64,000 nucleotides of DNA from Acinetobacter sp. NIPH 2699 (GTDB lineage Bacteria; Pseudomonadota; Gammaproteobacteria; Pseudomonadales; Moraxellaceae), in the NCBI RefSeq assembly GCF_022549355.1, contig NZ_JAKZGL010000011.1:35501-99500 (forward strand), read 5' to 3'. The notes beneath the pieces were generated by a model. That model worked only from the letters and a program-made list of their open reading frames with translations, ran no database searches and was not told where the DNA came from. Shown here piece by piece: positions 17,599 through 25,940 of this stretch (its first letter is position 1; each line of letters begins with the position of its first letter). A program made the translations under genes and the position numbers.

Positions 17599-19518
17599 TT
17601 ATGATAGAAGTTTTGCGTCAAAAGTCCTTTTACCAGCTAAAAATTCAATTTTATTGCAATCCGACATAACTGGGAATAGCTCAGATGTAGAGCAAATTAA
17701 TTGAAATGGATTTTCTAAAGAATTACATGTTTCAGTAATAATTTTTTGAAGATTTTCGGCTCGATCTTTTTCAAGTCCGCCATCATTTATACCATCTAAA
17801 ACAAAGAATCGTGGAATTCTTATCGCTGAGTCTTGATCAGCCAAAACAAGTAAGGCTAAATGAAATAAATGACGTAATACAATTGTTGAACTTTGTGAAA
17901 AATGACCTGAACCATTTATATAGATTTGATTATCTTCGAAGCTTACTTCAACAGTGTTCTTTGGATCTAGAAACTCTTCTTGTACACCAATATCCTGAGA
18001 TAAAAGATTTTTTAATATATCATTTAAATTATTGAGAATTTTTTTAAGACGATGTTCTGCCGCGCTTTTCATGTGAGTTATAGCTAGATCTATTTTAGAA
18101 ATTTCAGACTGCAAATTGTCTCTCTTTCTTTCAAGTTGTTTAATTTCATCGGCAATTGATAATCTGGACTCAATATTTTTTAGTTCAGTATCAATTTCAC
18201 CAAGTTCTCGGTAGGATTCTATTAATACTAGCTCTCTAGCAGAATGCCAACGTGCAGTTAAAATATCAAATTCTTGTTTTTTATCATTAAATAAATATAT
18301 TTGTTGATTTAGTTGCTCATTTGTAATTTTTAACTTTTCTTCCTCATCACTAATAAGTTTTTTTGACTCCTGTATTTGGAAATTAAGTTCAGTTTTCATT
18401 TGCAACAAATTCTTTTTATTTGCATTTTCTGATGTTTCTGATTTACATAGGTTGCAAATGTTTTTATTGCTATTGATTTGTGGGAGAGATATTCTCGAAT
18501 GGCAGCAAGGACAAAAATCAAAAATAATGTTTGTAATTAATTCATTGCTGGTAATTGAATTATTTAGCTCATTTAATCTTATTTTCAATTCATTCACAAA
18601 ATTATTTAAATCAATTATCTCTAGCTGTTGAATTGATCGTTGATCCTCCAATGATATAACTGCTTTATTTAAGGCTGCCATTTCAGATTGTATTTTATTT
18701 TGTAGCTTAGTTTGATCTAAGTCAGTTGATTCATTTTCAGTCGATGAATCATTAAAGGAAAGAAGTTTTTCCAATAAAATTTCTTTTCTTTTCATGAGAT
18801 TACTTCTTTCTTCTATGATAAACTCCTCTATCATTTGTTCAGATGATTTACCAACAATTTTGAAAAAAGATTGTAATCTTGAAATACATTCTGCTAATTG
18901 TTTATCAAAGCTCTTTTTTAATAATTGTTGTTCATACAGCTCTCCACTGAATAAACCGAAAATATAGTCTCTAATTGCAATTCTTTTTTCAGAGTTATCC
19001 CATCGTTCATATCGGAAAATTGGTAAATGATTATTAGCTTGATCTGCGTAGAGAATTCTTAATAGTTGATGCGTTGTGATGCTAGTCTCAGACGAAACTG
19101 TTTCAGGATAATTTAAATAGTCAAAAAATATTTTAGAAAAACCGAATTTATCATTATAAGAATTGTATGGGAAATTATGCCATTCGCTCTTATCTGCTGA
19201 AATTGCATCAAGGATTTTCCCATAGAAAATACTCAAACCCTCTCTTTGTTTGTTATTTATTTCTCTAGCAATTGTTATAAAATTTTCATTGATTTCCACC
19301 TCAGTATATACTACAGAACATAACTGAACTATAGGTGTGAAATTTATATCTTCTCCACCTAGAGAGTAAATAAGTACATCTAAAAGTGAGCTTTTTCCTG
19401 CACTATTTTTTCCATAAATAACATTTAGACCTTCTAGGAAGTTTATATCTAGGGCGCATTTTCCTTCTTGAAAAACTATCATTTTATTTATGCTGAATGT
19501 ATTGTAGTTATTTATCAT
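17599..19518 (-). CDS. SMC/Rad50-like ABC ATPase of an ABC-3C-like system
   Basis: A 639-residue ATPase. The N-terminal Walker A is GKNSAGKS (residues 36-43). Long coiled coils surround a zinc-binding insert with two CxxC pairs (CPCC and CNLC, near residues 335-370). The C-terminal half-site ends with FFVLDGINDGG, a Walker B-like segment. This is the plan of ABC ATPases in ABC three-component conflict systems and of Rad50-like proteins. It overlaps the middle-component gene by 11 bases and is the last of four tightly coupled genes. It probably senses phage DNA or nucleoprotein and licenses the effector component. Confidence 0.75.
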   Translation of the reverse strand: MINNYNTFSINKMIVFQEGKCALDINFLEGLNVIYGKNSAGKSSLLDVLIYSLGGEDINFTPIVQLCSVVYTEVEINENFITIAREINNKQREGLSIFYGKILDAISADKSEWHNFPYNSYNDKFGFSKIFFDYLNYPETVSSETSITTHQLLRILYADQANNHLPIFRYERWDNSEKRIAIRDYIFGLFSGELYEQQLLKKSFDKQLAECISRLQSFFKIVGKSSEQMIEEFIIEERSNLMKRKEILLEKLLSFNDSSTENESTDLDQTKLQNKIQSEMAALNKAVISLEDQRSIQQLEIIDLNNFVNELKIRLNELNNSITSNELITNIIFDFCPCCHSRISLPQINSNKNICNLCKSETSENANKKNLLQMKTELNFQIQESKKLISDEEEKLKITNEQLNQQIYLFNDKKQEFDILTARWHSARELVLIESYRELGEIDTELKNIESRLSIADEIKQLERKRDNLQSEISKIDLAITHMKSAAEHRLKKILNNLNDILKNLLSQDIGVQEEFLDPKNTVEVSFEDNQIYINGSGHFSQSSTIVLRHLFHLALLVLADQDSAIRIPRFFVLDGINDGGLEKDRAENLQKIITETCNSLENPFQLICSTSELFPVMSDCNKIEFLAGKRTFDAKLLS

Positions 19519-20014
19519 AACGAAATTCCATAAGTGCTGTTCTATCTTTTAATCCATCTTTACCATTTAGTGAGTAATTCAAAAGGAAATCAAATATTAA
19601 TTTTTCTACATTATATGTAATATATGCATCTAATATGGGAAGTGATAATGCTAGTTGAGAAAATTTATTTCCTTTTTTATATTCATTTGAGCTGCTACTT
19701 TTGTCCAGATATTCATTTATTACTAAACTTTGTAGCACTTTTTCCTGAATGAAAGACATTTTTTTTGCCATTAAAAATTTATTTTTACATGGACGGTAAG
19801 TATCATTTATATTCTCAAGTTCTTTCCTAATAAATTTACCTCTAACTTCTTTCGGGAATTTGATAAATTTAATTTGTTTAGGGAAGACTATATAGAAATC
19901 AATTATTTTAATCCGATCTGCATCAATATATTGATTTTCTTCCAATATATTAAATAATTTTAAAATCCTATATGTGCAGTGACTTGCATCAAATGCTGGA
20001 TGGTATATTAACAT
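19508..20014 (-). CDS. ABC-3C-like middle component
   Basis: A 168-residue protein starting MLIYHPAFDASHCTYRILKLF, a pattern I associate with the middle-component families of ABC three-component systems. These small helical proteins are encoded between the ATPase and the C-terminal component and are thought to bridge them. It overlaps the gene before it by seven bases and the one after by 11. Which numbered middle-component family it belongs to is not asserted. Confidence 0.68.
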   Translation of the reverse strand: MLIYHPAFDASHCTYRILKLFNILEENQYIDADRIKIIDFYIVFPKQIKFIKFPKEVRGKFIRKELENINDTYRPCKNKFLMAKKMSFIQEKVLQSLVINEYLDKSSSSNEYKKGNKFSQLALSLPILDAYITYNVEKLIFDFLLNYSLNGKDGLKDRTALMEFRYDK

Positions 20015-20574
20015 TTTTTATCCCAACAAATATGACAATTACCAGCTAGAAAATAAAATAACTGAACAACACAATCATTATTAGACCCTAATGGTGTTCC
20101 TATTAAAAGACGCTCAATTGGTTGAATAACCTCTTTTAATATTGCTGCTTCAACTTCTTGAATACTAGCATTATTCTGAATCATAGGAGAAATTATGTGA
20201 TTAAATGTTACTTCAATTCTAGCTAGTATCTTAGCTATTAGAAACTGAAATGCTGGACTATCTTGATGCTTGGCTATCAATCTACCTGCTTTAGATTTAA
20301 ATCTTTCAGCACTGTTAACAAGATATCCTCTATTGGAATCAATTAACTTCTTTTCTAAGCCTCTTTGATCTTCTCGAAGCATTCCACTAAAGTGTTCTAG
20401 GTCTTCTATTTGTTCTTCAATATCAATTTCATGCCCAGCTTGTATTGCACTAACAAGTTGAAAATATGGATGAGTAAATATTGCACTATCATCCCCATGA
20501 AAGTGGTAAGTTGATTTATTGATATCGCCTGCAGCAACATCACCCCCAGCTTGAATATCTTTTTGACTAGTCAT
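20008..20574 (-). CDS. ABC-3C-like C-terminal-component protein with N-terminal GGDVA motif
   Basis: A 188-residue protein. Residues 7-18 read IQAGGDVAAGDI, a short glycine-rich motif. The remainder is helical and ends with FYFLAGNCHICWDKKC, an ending I associate with ABC-3C C-terminal-domain proteins. Effector modules are usually fused to the N terminus of this component; here there is only the short motif. The preceding gene encodes a membrane protein bearing almost the same motif at its C terminus, so the effector may be a separate protein recruited through it. Its start overlaps the preceding stop as TAATG. Confidence 0.65.
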   Translation of the reverse strand: MTSQKDIQAGGDVAAGDINKSTYHFHGDDSAIFTHPYFQLVSAIQAGHEIDIEEQIEDLEHFSGMLREDQRGLEKKLIDSNRGYLVNSAERFKSKAGRLIAKHQDSPAFQFLIAKILARIEVTFNHIISPMIQNNASIQEVEAAILKEVIQPIERLLIGTPLGSNNDCVVQLFYFLAGNCHICWDKKC

Positions 20575-20762
20575 TATTTATTCGATTTATTAATATTGCC
20601 GCCAGCAACATCGCCGCCTGCATTAATCCCTTTTTGAATTGTCTTTTTAGAATGATCAGCTTTGTTTATGTATTTAGTAATACTTACTCCTCCAATGCCA
20701 CCAGCTAATATACCACCTAGAAAAGAAAAAATTTCTGATAAATGTTGATTAAGAAAGTCCAT
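20574..20762 (-). CDS. Small glycine-rich membrane protein, candidate effector of the ABC-3C-like operon
   Basis: A 62-residue protein. Residues about 10-30 form one hydrophobic helix rich in glycine (FLGGILAGGIGG), of the kind seen in small pore-forming peptides. A charged linker follows. The C terminus carries INAGGDVAGGNI at residues 46-57, nearly identical to the N-terminal motif of the next protein. It is first in the four-gene operon and begins 18 bases after the repressor stop. Membrane disruption on activation is an inference from the layout, not a known function. Confidence 0.6.
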   Translation of the reverse strand: MDFLNQHLSEIFSFLGGILAGGIGGVSITKYINKADHSKKTIQKGINAGGDVAGGNINKSNK

Positions 20763-20780
20763 GATTATTCTCGCTTTTAA

Positions 20781-21446
20781 TTATACATCTCTATATAACC
20801 CAACAACTTTCCCAACCAATTTGCATCCTTCACGAAGCTCCATGATTTTTTCAAGCCATTTAGGGTTAAGGGGTTCTAAATACATACCGTTGCTTTCTAC
20901 GATCAATTTTTTGAACGTTGCTTCTGTTTCCCCGTCACATGCAACGATAACCAAATCACCTGTTTTTAAATCACTTATTTGAAAGTCTGGATTTACATAT
21001 ATTTTGTCACTAGGGCGGAAGTCTGGAAGCATTGACTCCCCAACAACTTCTAAACCGTAGCCATGTTTTCCACATTTAGGATTTGGAGGAAGCCACTCTT
21101 CAAACTGCGTATCTGAAGGTATAGATTCCGTTGATGTCCATGTACCAGCTTGTACCCAAGAAATTACTGGGATCAATTTGCCAATCAATGGTATTGGTTC
21201 AGAAACATTCGCATCTGAAGATTTAGACTCTTCATCATGTGGTAAGTCAAGCCACCCATGAGGTTTATCAAAAGCAATCTCGATTTCACGAGCTACCTTG
21301 TTACCAATTCCTTTAATCGGATTAGTACCAGCGAATTGGCTCGCTTGTGATTGTCCTTTCCCAATTTTGTCAGCAAAACTGGATACACCACCAACTTGAT
21401 CAACAAGTAAACGAGTGTTTTTGTATCTAATTGATTTGCTATCCAT
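20781..21446 (-). CDS. CI-like repressor with S24 (LexA-type) peptidase domain
   Basis: A 221-residue repressor. The N-terminal helix-turn-helix covers about residues 12-60 (LVDQVGGVSSFADKIGKGQSQASQF). The C-terminal autoproteolytic domain has the cleavage region WVQAGTWTS, the catalytic serine in VVGESMLPDF (about 144) and lysine in ETEATFKKLI. It would keep lysogeny and be cleaved after RecA activation. The open frame reaches 21536, but AGGATA precedes the ATG at 21446. The ABC-3C-like operon follows after 18 bases with no terminator seen, so both are probably transcribed together. Confidence 0.92.
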   Translation of the reverse strand: MDSKSIRYKNTRLLVDQVGGVSSFADKIGKGQSQASQFAGTNPIKGIGNKVAREIEIAFDKPHGWLDLPHDEESKSSDANVSEPIPLIGKLIPVISWVQAGTWTSTESIPSDTQFEEWLPPNPKCGKHGYGLEVVGESMLPDFRPSDKIYVNPDFQISDLKTGDLVIVACDGETEATFKKLIVESNGMYLEPLNPKWLEKIMELREGCKLVGKVVGLYRDV

Positions 21447-21484
21447 ATTTATCCTGAATGTTCTGTGACAAGTCACATATGTCA

Positions 21485-21553
21485 ATTGTAGGTTTATCAC
21501 CAAAAAGGTAAACAAGAAAAAAGGTTGTTTTTGCATTACCTAAAAGGTAATAT
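21485..21553. promoter_or_regulatory. Repressor/Cro divergent promoter region with two operators
   Basis: Palindromes TCACCAAAAAGGTAA (21497-21511) and TTACCTAAAAGGTAA (21536-21550) are near copies of the operator at 17531. Rightward, TTGTTT (21525) and TAATAT (21548) have 17-base spacing around the second operator. Leftward, TTTACC and TACAAT (minus strand, 21512-21485) enclose the first. Each operator therefore sits between a -35 and a -10 element. Confidence 0.72.
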
Positions 21554-21578
21554 TTGGATTGATACGTGAGGATCAATC

Positions 21579-21833
21579 ATGAAATTTAGAGATTTCGTAC
21601 TGCAACAAAGCCCAAAACAATTAGAGCAGTATGCAAAAGATGCAGGAACAACAGTCGGTTATATAAAAACTCATTTGCTATATGGGTACAAAGAACCACG
21701 TAAAAACCTTAGAAAAGCATTGTCTATTGCTAGTAAGGGGAGTGTTTCTGAAGCCGAAATTCTTCAACATTTTGGTTTATATCCAGTCTTAAACGATTAC
21801 AACCAAAATGGTAATAAAGCACCCATCGAATAA
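21579..21833 (+). CDS. Cro-like DNA-binding protein
   Basis: An 84-residue protein whose first 60 residues have a helix-turn-helix pattern (LEQYAKDAGTTVGYIKTHLLYGYKEPRKNLRKALSIASKG). It is the first gene rightwards and divergent from the CI-like repressor, the Cro position of lambdoid phages. Its promoter carries the shared operator. It probably represses the repressor promoter during lytic growth. GAGGATC precedes the ATG. Confidence 0.75.
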   Translation: MKFRDFVLQQSPKQLEQYAKDAGTTVGYIKTHLLYGYKEPRKNLRKALSIASKGSVSEAEILQHFGLYPVLNDYNQNGNKAPIE

Positions 21834-21854
21834 AAACGTTCAAAGGAACACGAT

Positions 21855-22319
21855 ATGAACATATTAGATGCTGCTTATAACACTGTGCATGACTACAAAG
21901 GCGGCGCATCGGCACTTGCTCCACGTATGGGCATCAAAAGTCCCGCCGTGCTTAACAGCAAAGTCAATCCAAACACAGATACCCATCACTTGACGTTGTT
22001 CGAAGCATCAAAACTGATGGCACTCACCAACGACTACCGAATACTGCAAAGCCTCAATGCCCAACACGGCAAAGTGGCGATCAACCTGCCTGACATACCC
22101 GAAAGCCGAGACACTGCATTAACCGATCTCGTCCTGACCTTTGGAATGAATGGCGGAAACGTCTACACGCTATTTAAAGAAATGATGGCAGACGGACGCA
22201 TCACACGCGGGGAAGCACTAGACATGTCTAGGGTGATCCACCGACTCCACGAAATATTGGCTGAACTCGATACGCAGATACACCAGTGCGTAGACGATAA
22301 AAAAGAGGTAACCCCATGA
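21855..22319 (+). CDS. CII-family phage regulatory protein
   Basis: A 154-residue protein resembling the phage regulatory CII family (NILDAAYNTVHDYKGGASALAPRMGIKSPAVLNSKVNP). That pattern of helical DNA-binding domain and T-H-H-L-T-L-F-E-A is typical of P2/186-type CII relatives. In phages such proteins activate lysogenic promoters. It overlaps the replication gene by four bases as ATGA. Base composition is noticeably higher in GC than the genes to its left. Confidence 0.8.
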   Translation: MNILDAAYNTVHDYKGGASALAPRMGIKSPAVLNSKVNPNTDTHHLTLFEASKLMALTNDYRILQSLNAQHGKVAINLPDIPESRDTALTDLVLTFGMNGGNVYTLFKEMMADGRITRGEALDMSRVIHRLHEILAELDTQIHQCVDDKKEVTP

Positions 22320-23269
22320 GCTTAGATGCAACCAAATGGGCATGGGATGTTCAATTCCCTGAACGAGCTAGCGGCAGCTTAAAAGCACTAAAACGATTAG
22401 TGCTGTTGTCACTTGCCGATCGAGCAGGAGAAGACCATACCTGTTTCCCAAGTATTAACCGACTAAGAGACGACACCACACTCGACCGTAAAACAGTGAT
22501 GAAGATCATCGCTGAGTTGATCGAAGATGGATTGATTGCTGATACTGGTGAAAGAAAAGGAGTAACCAAACAAGTCAAAGTTTATCGCTTGTGTGGCGTT
22601 TCAGGACGAGAAAATAAAACCGTACCAACAACGGAACTCTTTAAACAGGAAAGCCCCGATTTAAACAGTACCGAAAGTGGAACAGTACCAACAATGGAAC
22701 AGTACCACTCTTCCCATGAAAGAGTACCAACAATCCCACCTAACAGTCCCAACAGTGGTACACGGAATCTACCAAAGAATCTTCAAGAAGAATCTAAAAA
22801 CAAAAAAGACTGGTTTTGCTTGAAAAAACTTCGTGAAGAAATTTCATTGGCGGATGACAGCATCGAAGCAGAAACCATCTTGAACGCAAAATGGGCTGAA
22901 CGAGAAAAACGCGCATTCGAGATTTACAACCAAGACAAATCCCTTTGCGATGAACTGATGAATTTTCACTTTGCCGATTGGTTGCTCAACGCACACCGAA
23001 ATAAATATTCAAACACTGAAAAAACGGGGTACAGCAAAACCACTGCATCCGAAAACCCAAAGCAGCTCAGCGACAAACAAATTGCGAGCTTTGCTCAGAA
23101 ACTTGCACACCATCCAGAATTTTCGAGCAAGTACAGCGAACCAGGTGAATCATTTGAAAAACTGGCTGCACGGATCGCCGTAAAACTACAAAACCCAACC
23201 CAAGCCAAAAAATGGGAAGGCTACCTGAAGCAAGTCGGGTTTAGCGGCAGTTTGAAGGAGGCAGCATGA
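22316..23269 (+). CDS. Phage replication protein with N-terminal helix-turn-helix
   Basis: A 317-residue protein. Residues about 25-95 form a winged helix-turn-helix (LKRLVLLSLADRAGEDHTCFPSINRLRDDTTLDRKTVMKII), as in lambda O-like and HTH_36 replication proteins. The middle is low-complexity and the C-terminal part (LSDKQIASFAQKLAHHPEF...KKWEGYLKQVGF) resembles a DnaT-like primosome region. It probably recruits host helicase to the phage origin. No separate helicase-loader gene follows. Confidence 0.72.
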   Translation: MSLDATKWAWDVQFPERASGSLKALKRLVLLSLADRAGEDHTCFPSINRLRDDTTLDRKTVMKIIAELIEDGLIADTGERKGVTKQVKVYRLCGVSGRENKTVPTTELFKQESPDLNSTESGTVPTMEQYHSSHERVPTIPPNSPNSGTRNLPKNLQEESKNKKDWFCLKKLREEISLADDSIEAETILNAKWAEREKRAFEIYNQDKSLCDELMNFHFADWLLNAHRNKYSNTEKTGYSKTTASENPKQLSDKQIASFAQKLAHHPEFSSKYSEPGESFEKLAARIAVKLQNPTQAKKWEGYLKQVGFSGSLKEAA

Positions 23270-23433
23270 TTCCTCAGGGCACAACACACATCGAAAATGA
23301 TGGAACATTTTGGCAAAACCAAAACGGCACATGGACCTACTGGAGCGACGTGTTTGGTTGGTGTGGATACATCGGTTCGGTGAACCACATGTTTTTGAAT
23401 AACAAGATCGAGTTGGGGATGGTGCAAGCATGA
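23266..23433 (+). CDS. Small uncharacterised protein between replication and RuvC-like genes
   Basis: A 55-residue reading frame that overlaps the gene on each side as ATGA (start at 23266, stop at 23433). The product is rich in aromatic residues (GTWTYWSDVFGWCGYIGSV) with no recognised domain. The double overlap and continuous coding spacing support a real, translationally coupled gene. Confidence 0.65.
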   Translation: MIPQGTTHIENDGTFWQNQNGTWTYWSDVFGWCGYIGSVNHMFLNNKIELGMVQA

Positions 23434-23861
23434 AGATCATGATCGGGATAGATACTGGAGTGAATACAGGATTCGCCGTAGCTGCTGACCGTGGTAACGG
23501 CGGAGAACTTGAACATGTTGAAAGCCTGTCAATCACACAAGCGATGGCCAAAGTCCAAAAGTACGCTCAAACATGGGGTATCCAAAATATCTGCCTGTAT
23601 ATCGAAGATGCCCGAAAACGTACTTGGTTTACAGGTGGACGTGAAAAAGCTCAAGGCGTTGGATCTGTAAAACGAGATGCGCAAATTTGGGAAGATTGGT
23701 GCAAAGAGCAGGGCTACACCTACAAGATGATTCACCCAGCAGCCAATGCTACCAAAAAGCAAGCAACAGACTTTATTCGAATGACAGGTTGGAAAGGTCG
23801 AACCAATGAACATGCGCGTGATGCAGCCATGTTGGTATTTAAAAGATTTGCGAAGTTTTGA
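23430..23861 (+). CDS. RuvC-like Holliday junction endonuclease
   Basis: A 143-residue RNase H-fold nuclease. Acidic active-site residues are visible: D8 in GIDTGVNTGFA, E near 67 in YIEDARKR, and D near 130 in NEHARDAAML. Phage RuvC-type resolvases process branched DNA before packaging. The start overlaps the preceding gene by four bases. The product is complete. Confidence 0.88.
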   Translation: MKIMIGIDTGVNTGFAVAADRGNGGELEHVESLSITQAMAKVQKYAQTWGIQNICLYIEDARKRTWFTGGREKAQGVGSVKRDAQIWEDWCKEQGYTYKMIHPAANATKKQATDFIRMTGWKGRTNEHARDAAMLVFKRFAKF

Positions 23862-23871
23862 GGAATAGAGA

Positions 23872-24372
23872 ATGAATGCTGCAGTAGTAAACCAACATAT
23901 CTTGCAAAGTGTGGATTGGACTCGATTTGATTTGGAAGGCTGGCTCTACCAGTTTGGTGCTTGGATGTTATCTGCAATGGGTACGTGTGGACGCATTGTT
24001 AATCCAATTGCTGTGGCGATGGACAGTGCAGCCAAAGCGAGAAAATATAAAAAGCTCTCTAAAAAGAAACAGCAACAGATCATTGTTGATTATCTCGCAG
24101 GGGACTTTGAACCACCTAAGATCAAGAACAGCCGTATAAGCTGCCAAATCAATGACAATGAAGCTCGCGCCGTACAGCGTTTGATATTAGATATGCTAGG
24201 GCAGTCTGAGATCATGGATGATTGGATGGATGCAATCATCGACCGATACTTTTATGGCAACTCATGGGCTGAGATGGTGACAGATGAACGCAGTCAGATG
24301 GATGCACGAATGGATGTTAAATGTGGCTTGGCTGCGTTGCATTGTCGGTATGGGTTTATTGGGTTTTTATGA
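23872..24372 (+). CDS. Putative Q-like late antitermination protein
   Basis: A 166-residue protein with a basic middle (KYKKLSKKKQQQIIVDYL) and a C-terminal region (DAIIDRYFYGNSWAEMVTDERSQMDARMDVKCGLAALH) resembling the helix-turn-helix end of phage Q antiterminators. It is the last early rightward gene, the Q position. The late operon contains many terminator-like hairpins, some inside genes, which fits a need for antitermination. GAGGAA precedes the start. Family assignment is moderate. Confidence 0.55.
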   Translation: MNAAVVNQHILQSVDWTRFDLEGWLYQFGAWMLSAMGTCGRIVNPIAVAMDSAAKARKYKKLSKKKQQQIIVDYLAGDFEPPKIKNSRISCQINDNEARAVQRLILDMLGQSEIMDDWMDAIIDRYFYGNSWAEMVTDERSQMDARMDVKCGLAALHCRYGFIGFL

Positions 24373-24407
24373 GGTTTTCGACATCAATTCCTCATTATTC
24401 AACATTG

Positions 24408-25418
24408 CTATGGGATATGATTTTCTAAGAATTCTTTAACAGTCAGCACTTTGTCTTTCAAACAATTTACTCTTTGAAAAAAGCCATCATTTGATACAAG
24501 AAAATCAACATAATCAATAAAATATATATGCCCAATATCTTGTGAATCATTGCGACCAGGTGTCTGACTAAGCAGTATTGAATTTAAAGCAATTTCATTA
24601 GTAATAGTAGGAATTGTAAAATTCCTTGCATTATTAATATAATTATCAAAAGATTGCATGGATTTATCAAGCTCTTCTTCAATCAACTCATTAATGATTT
24701 CTTTTACTTGGTCAAATTTCATTAAACACTGAATTTGTTCTGGTGCGTCTTTACATTTTTTAAAATTCTCAGAAAACACTTCTAAGTCTGATGTTGCTAA
24801 ATTTTTTAATGGTTTATATTTCATCAATTTTTTATCTAATTCTTTATAATAATAACCATCTAACACAGCAGATTCTATATATTTTTGAGCAAAAGATTTA
24901 GCGAAATCTCTATTTCTGTGCTGAAAACCCTCACAACTACATAGGTTTGATAAGGGTTGATATTTTTTTTGTTTGCTGTCTAAATCTTTTACTTTATCAA
25001 TATTATCGTTTAGTAATTTTTTATGATCAGTTGTGAAAAGCTCATCAAATTTTCTAAATAATTGATAATCATAACTTTCTTCGTTGTTTTCAATAAGGAA
25101 AGAAATATTTATAAATTCTTTATAAGATTCACACTCTAATATTAGCTCATACATTTTCATAGTTGCTTTCACATCATCAATTTTCCAATAATTAAAGCTG
25201 AACACTTCTGCACATAGACTAGAATGGAAGTGTTCTATAACTTTAATTTTTGATTTTTTTAACTTTTGAAGTATGTTTTTTCGCCTAATAAATTTTTCAT
25301 CATCTGTGATACCTGAAATTATTTCAAATATTACCCATGCAGAAATAAAAAGCTCCTTGTCTGAATTAAATACAGCAGGCGTGTTATATAAGATGTTGGT
25401 GTCTAAGTAATATCTCAT
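24408..25418 (-). CDS. PIN-like nuclease with large central insertion
   Basis: A 336-residue protein. The N terminus (MRYYLDTNILYN) and C terminus (NDSQDIGHIYFIDYVDFLVSNDGFFQRV) together carry the acidic residues of a PIN nuclease: D6, an E near 32, D near 289-290 and D near 297-306. A long helical insert separates them. It is oriented against the phage early genes and lies three bases after the NUDIX gene. It is markedly AT-rich, suggesting separate acquisition. It is probably an RNase in a cargo pair; no named family is recognised. Confidence 0.65.
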   Translation of the reverse strand: MRYYLDTNILYNTPAVFNSDKELFISAWVIFEIISGITDDEKFIRRKNILQKLKKSKIKVIEHFHSSLCAEVFSFNYWKIDDVKATMKMYELILECESYKEFINISFLIENNEESYDYQLFRKFDELFTTDHKKLLNDNIDKVKDLDSKQKKYQPLSNLCSCEGFQHRNRDFAKSFAQKYIESAVLDGYYYKELDKKLMKYKPLKNLATSDLEVFSENFKKCKDAPEQIQCLMKFDQVKEIINELIEEELDKSMQSFDNYINNARNFTIPTITNEIALNSILLSQTPGRNDSQDIGHIYFIDYVDFLVSNDGFFQRVNCLKDKVLTVKEFLENHIP

Positions 25419-25421
25419 ATT

Positions 25422-25826
25422 TTAAATACTCTTAATATTAAGTAAATATTCAACAATAGGAATGTCTGCTGCAGCCCAATCAAGTTGCTGTAATTCGTCT
25501 ACATGATGCCACTTTATATCCTGATGCTCATGTAATACCAGTTCATCAATGCTATTTGCTTCACATAAGTATGTGGCCAGCTCGATTTGAAAGTCAGGAT
25601 AACAATGCTCAACAGTGAGTAAATAACTTTTCACATCAATGGCTAAATTCAGTTCTTCACTGATCTCGCGTATAAGCGCTTGTTGCGCAGTTTCATCTGG
25701 TTCAACCTTTCCACCTGGAAACTCATATTTATGCGACAAATACGAATATTTATGCTCACCTTTGAGTGCACATAAATATTTTTCTTGGTAGGTGATTACT
25801 GCAGCTACAACGGTTAATTTTTTCAT
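25422..25826 (-). CDS. NUDIX hydrolase (MutT-like)
   Basis: A 134-residue NUDIX protein with the complete box GGKVEPDETAQQALIREISEEL at about residues 39-60. The fold begins MKKLTVVAAVITYQEKYLCALKG, as in MutT/CTP pyrophosphohydrolase relatives that hydrolyse nucleoside triphosphates. It precedes the PIN-like gene in a two-gene minus-strand unit inside the prophage, between the Q-like and packaging genes. The substrate cannot be read from the sequence. Confidence 0.87.
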   Translation of the reverse strand: MKKLTVVAAVITYQEKYLCALKGEHKYSYLSHKYEFPGGKVEPDETAQQALIREISEELNLAIDVKSYLLTVEHCYPDFQIELATYLCEANSIDELVLHEHQDIKWHHVDELQQLDWAAADIPIVEYLLNIKSI

Positions 25827-25940
25827 GGCGCTGATTATAAGCTAATTTTTTGTTTTAAAGACATAACTTGACCCTGTACAAAGTGTGTGGCATATTTCTG
25901 CTATAGTGAGCGAAGTTATAATAGTTCACTAAGTTTATTA

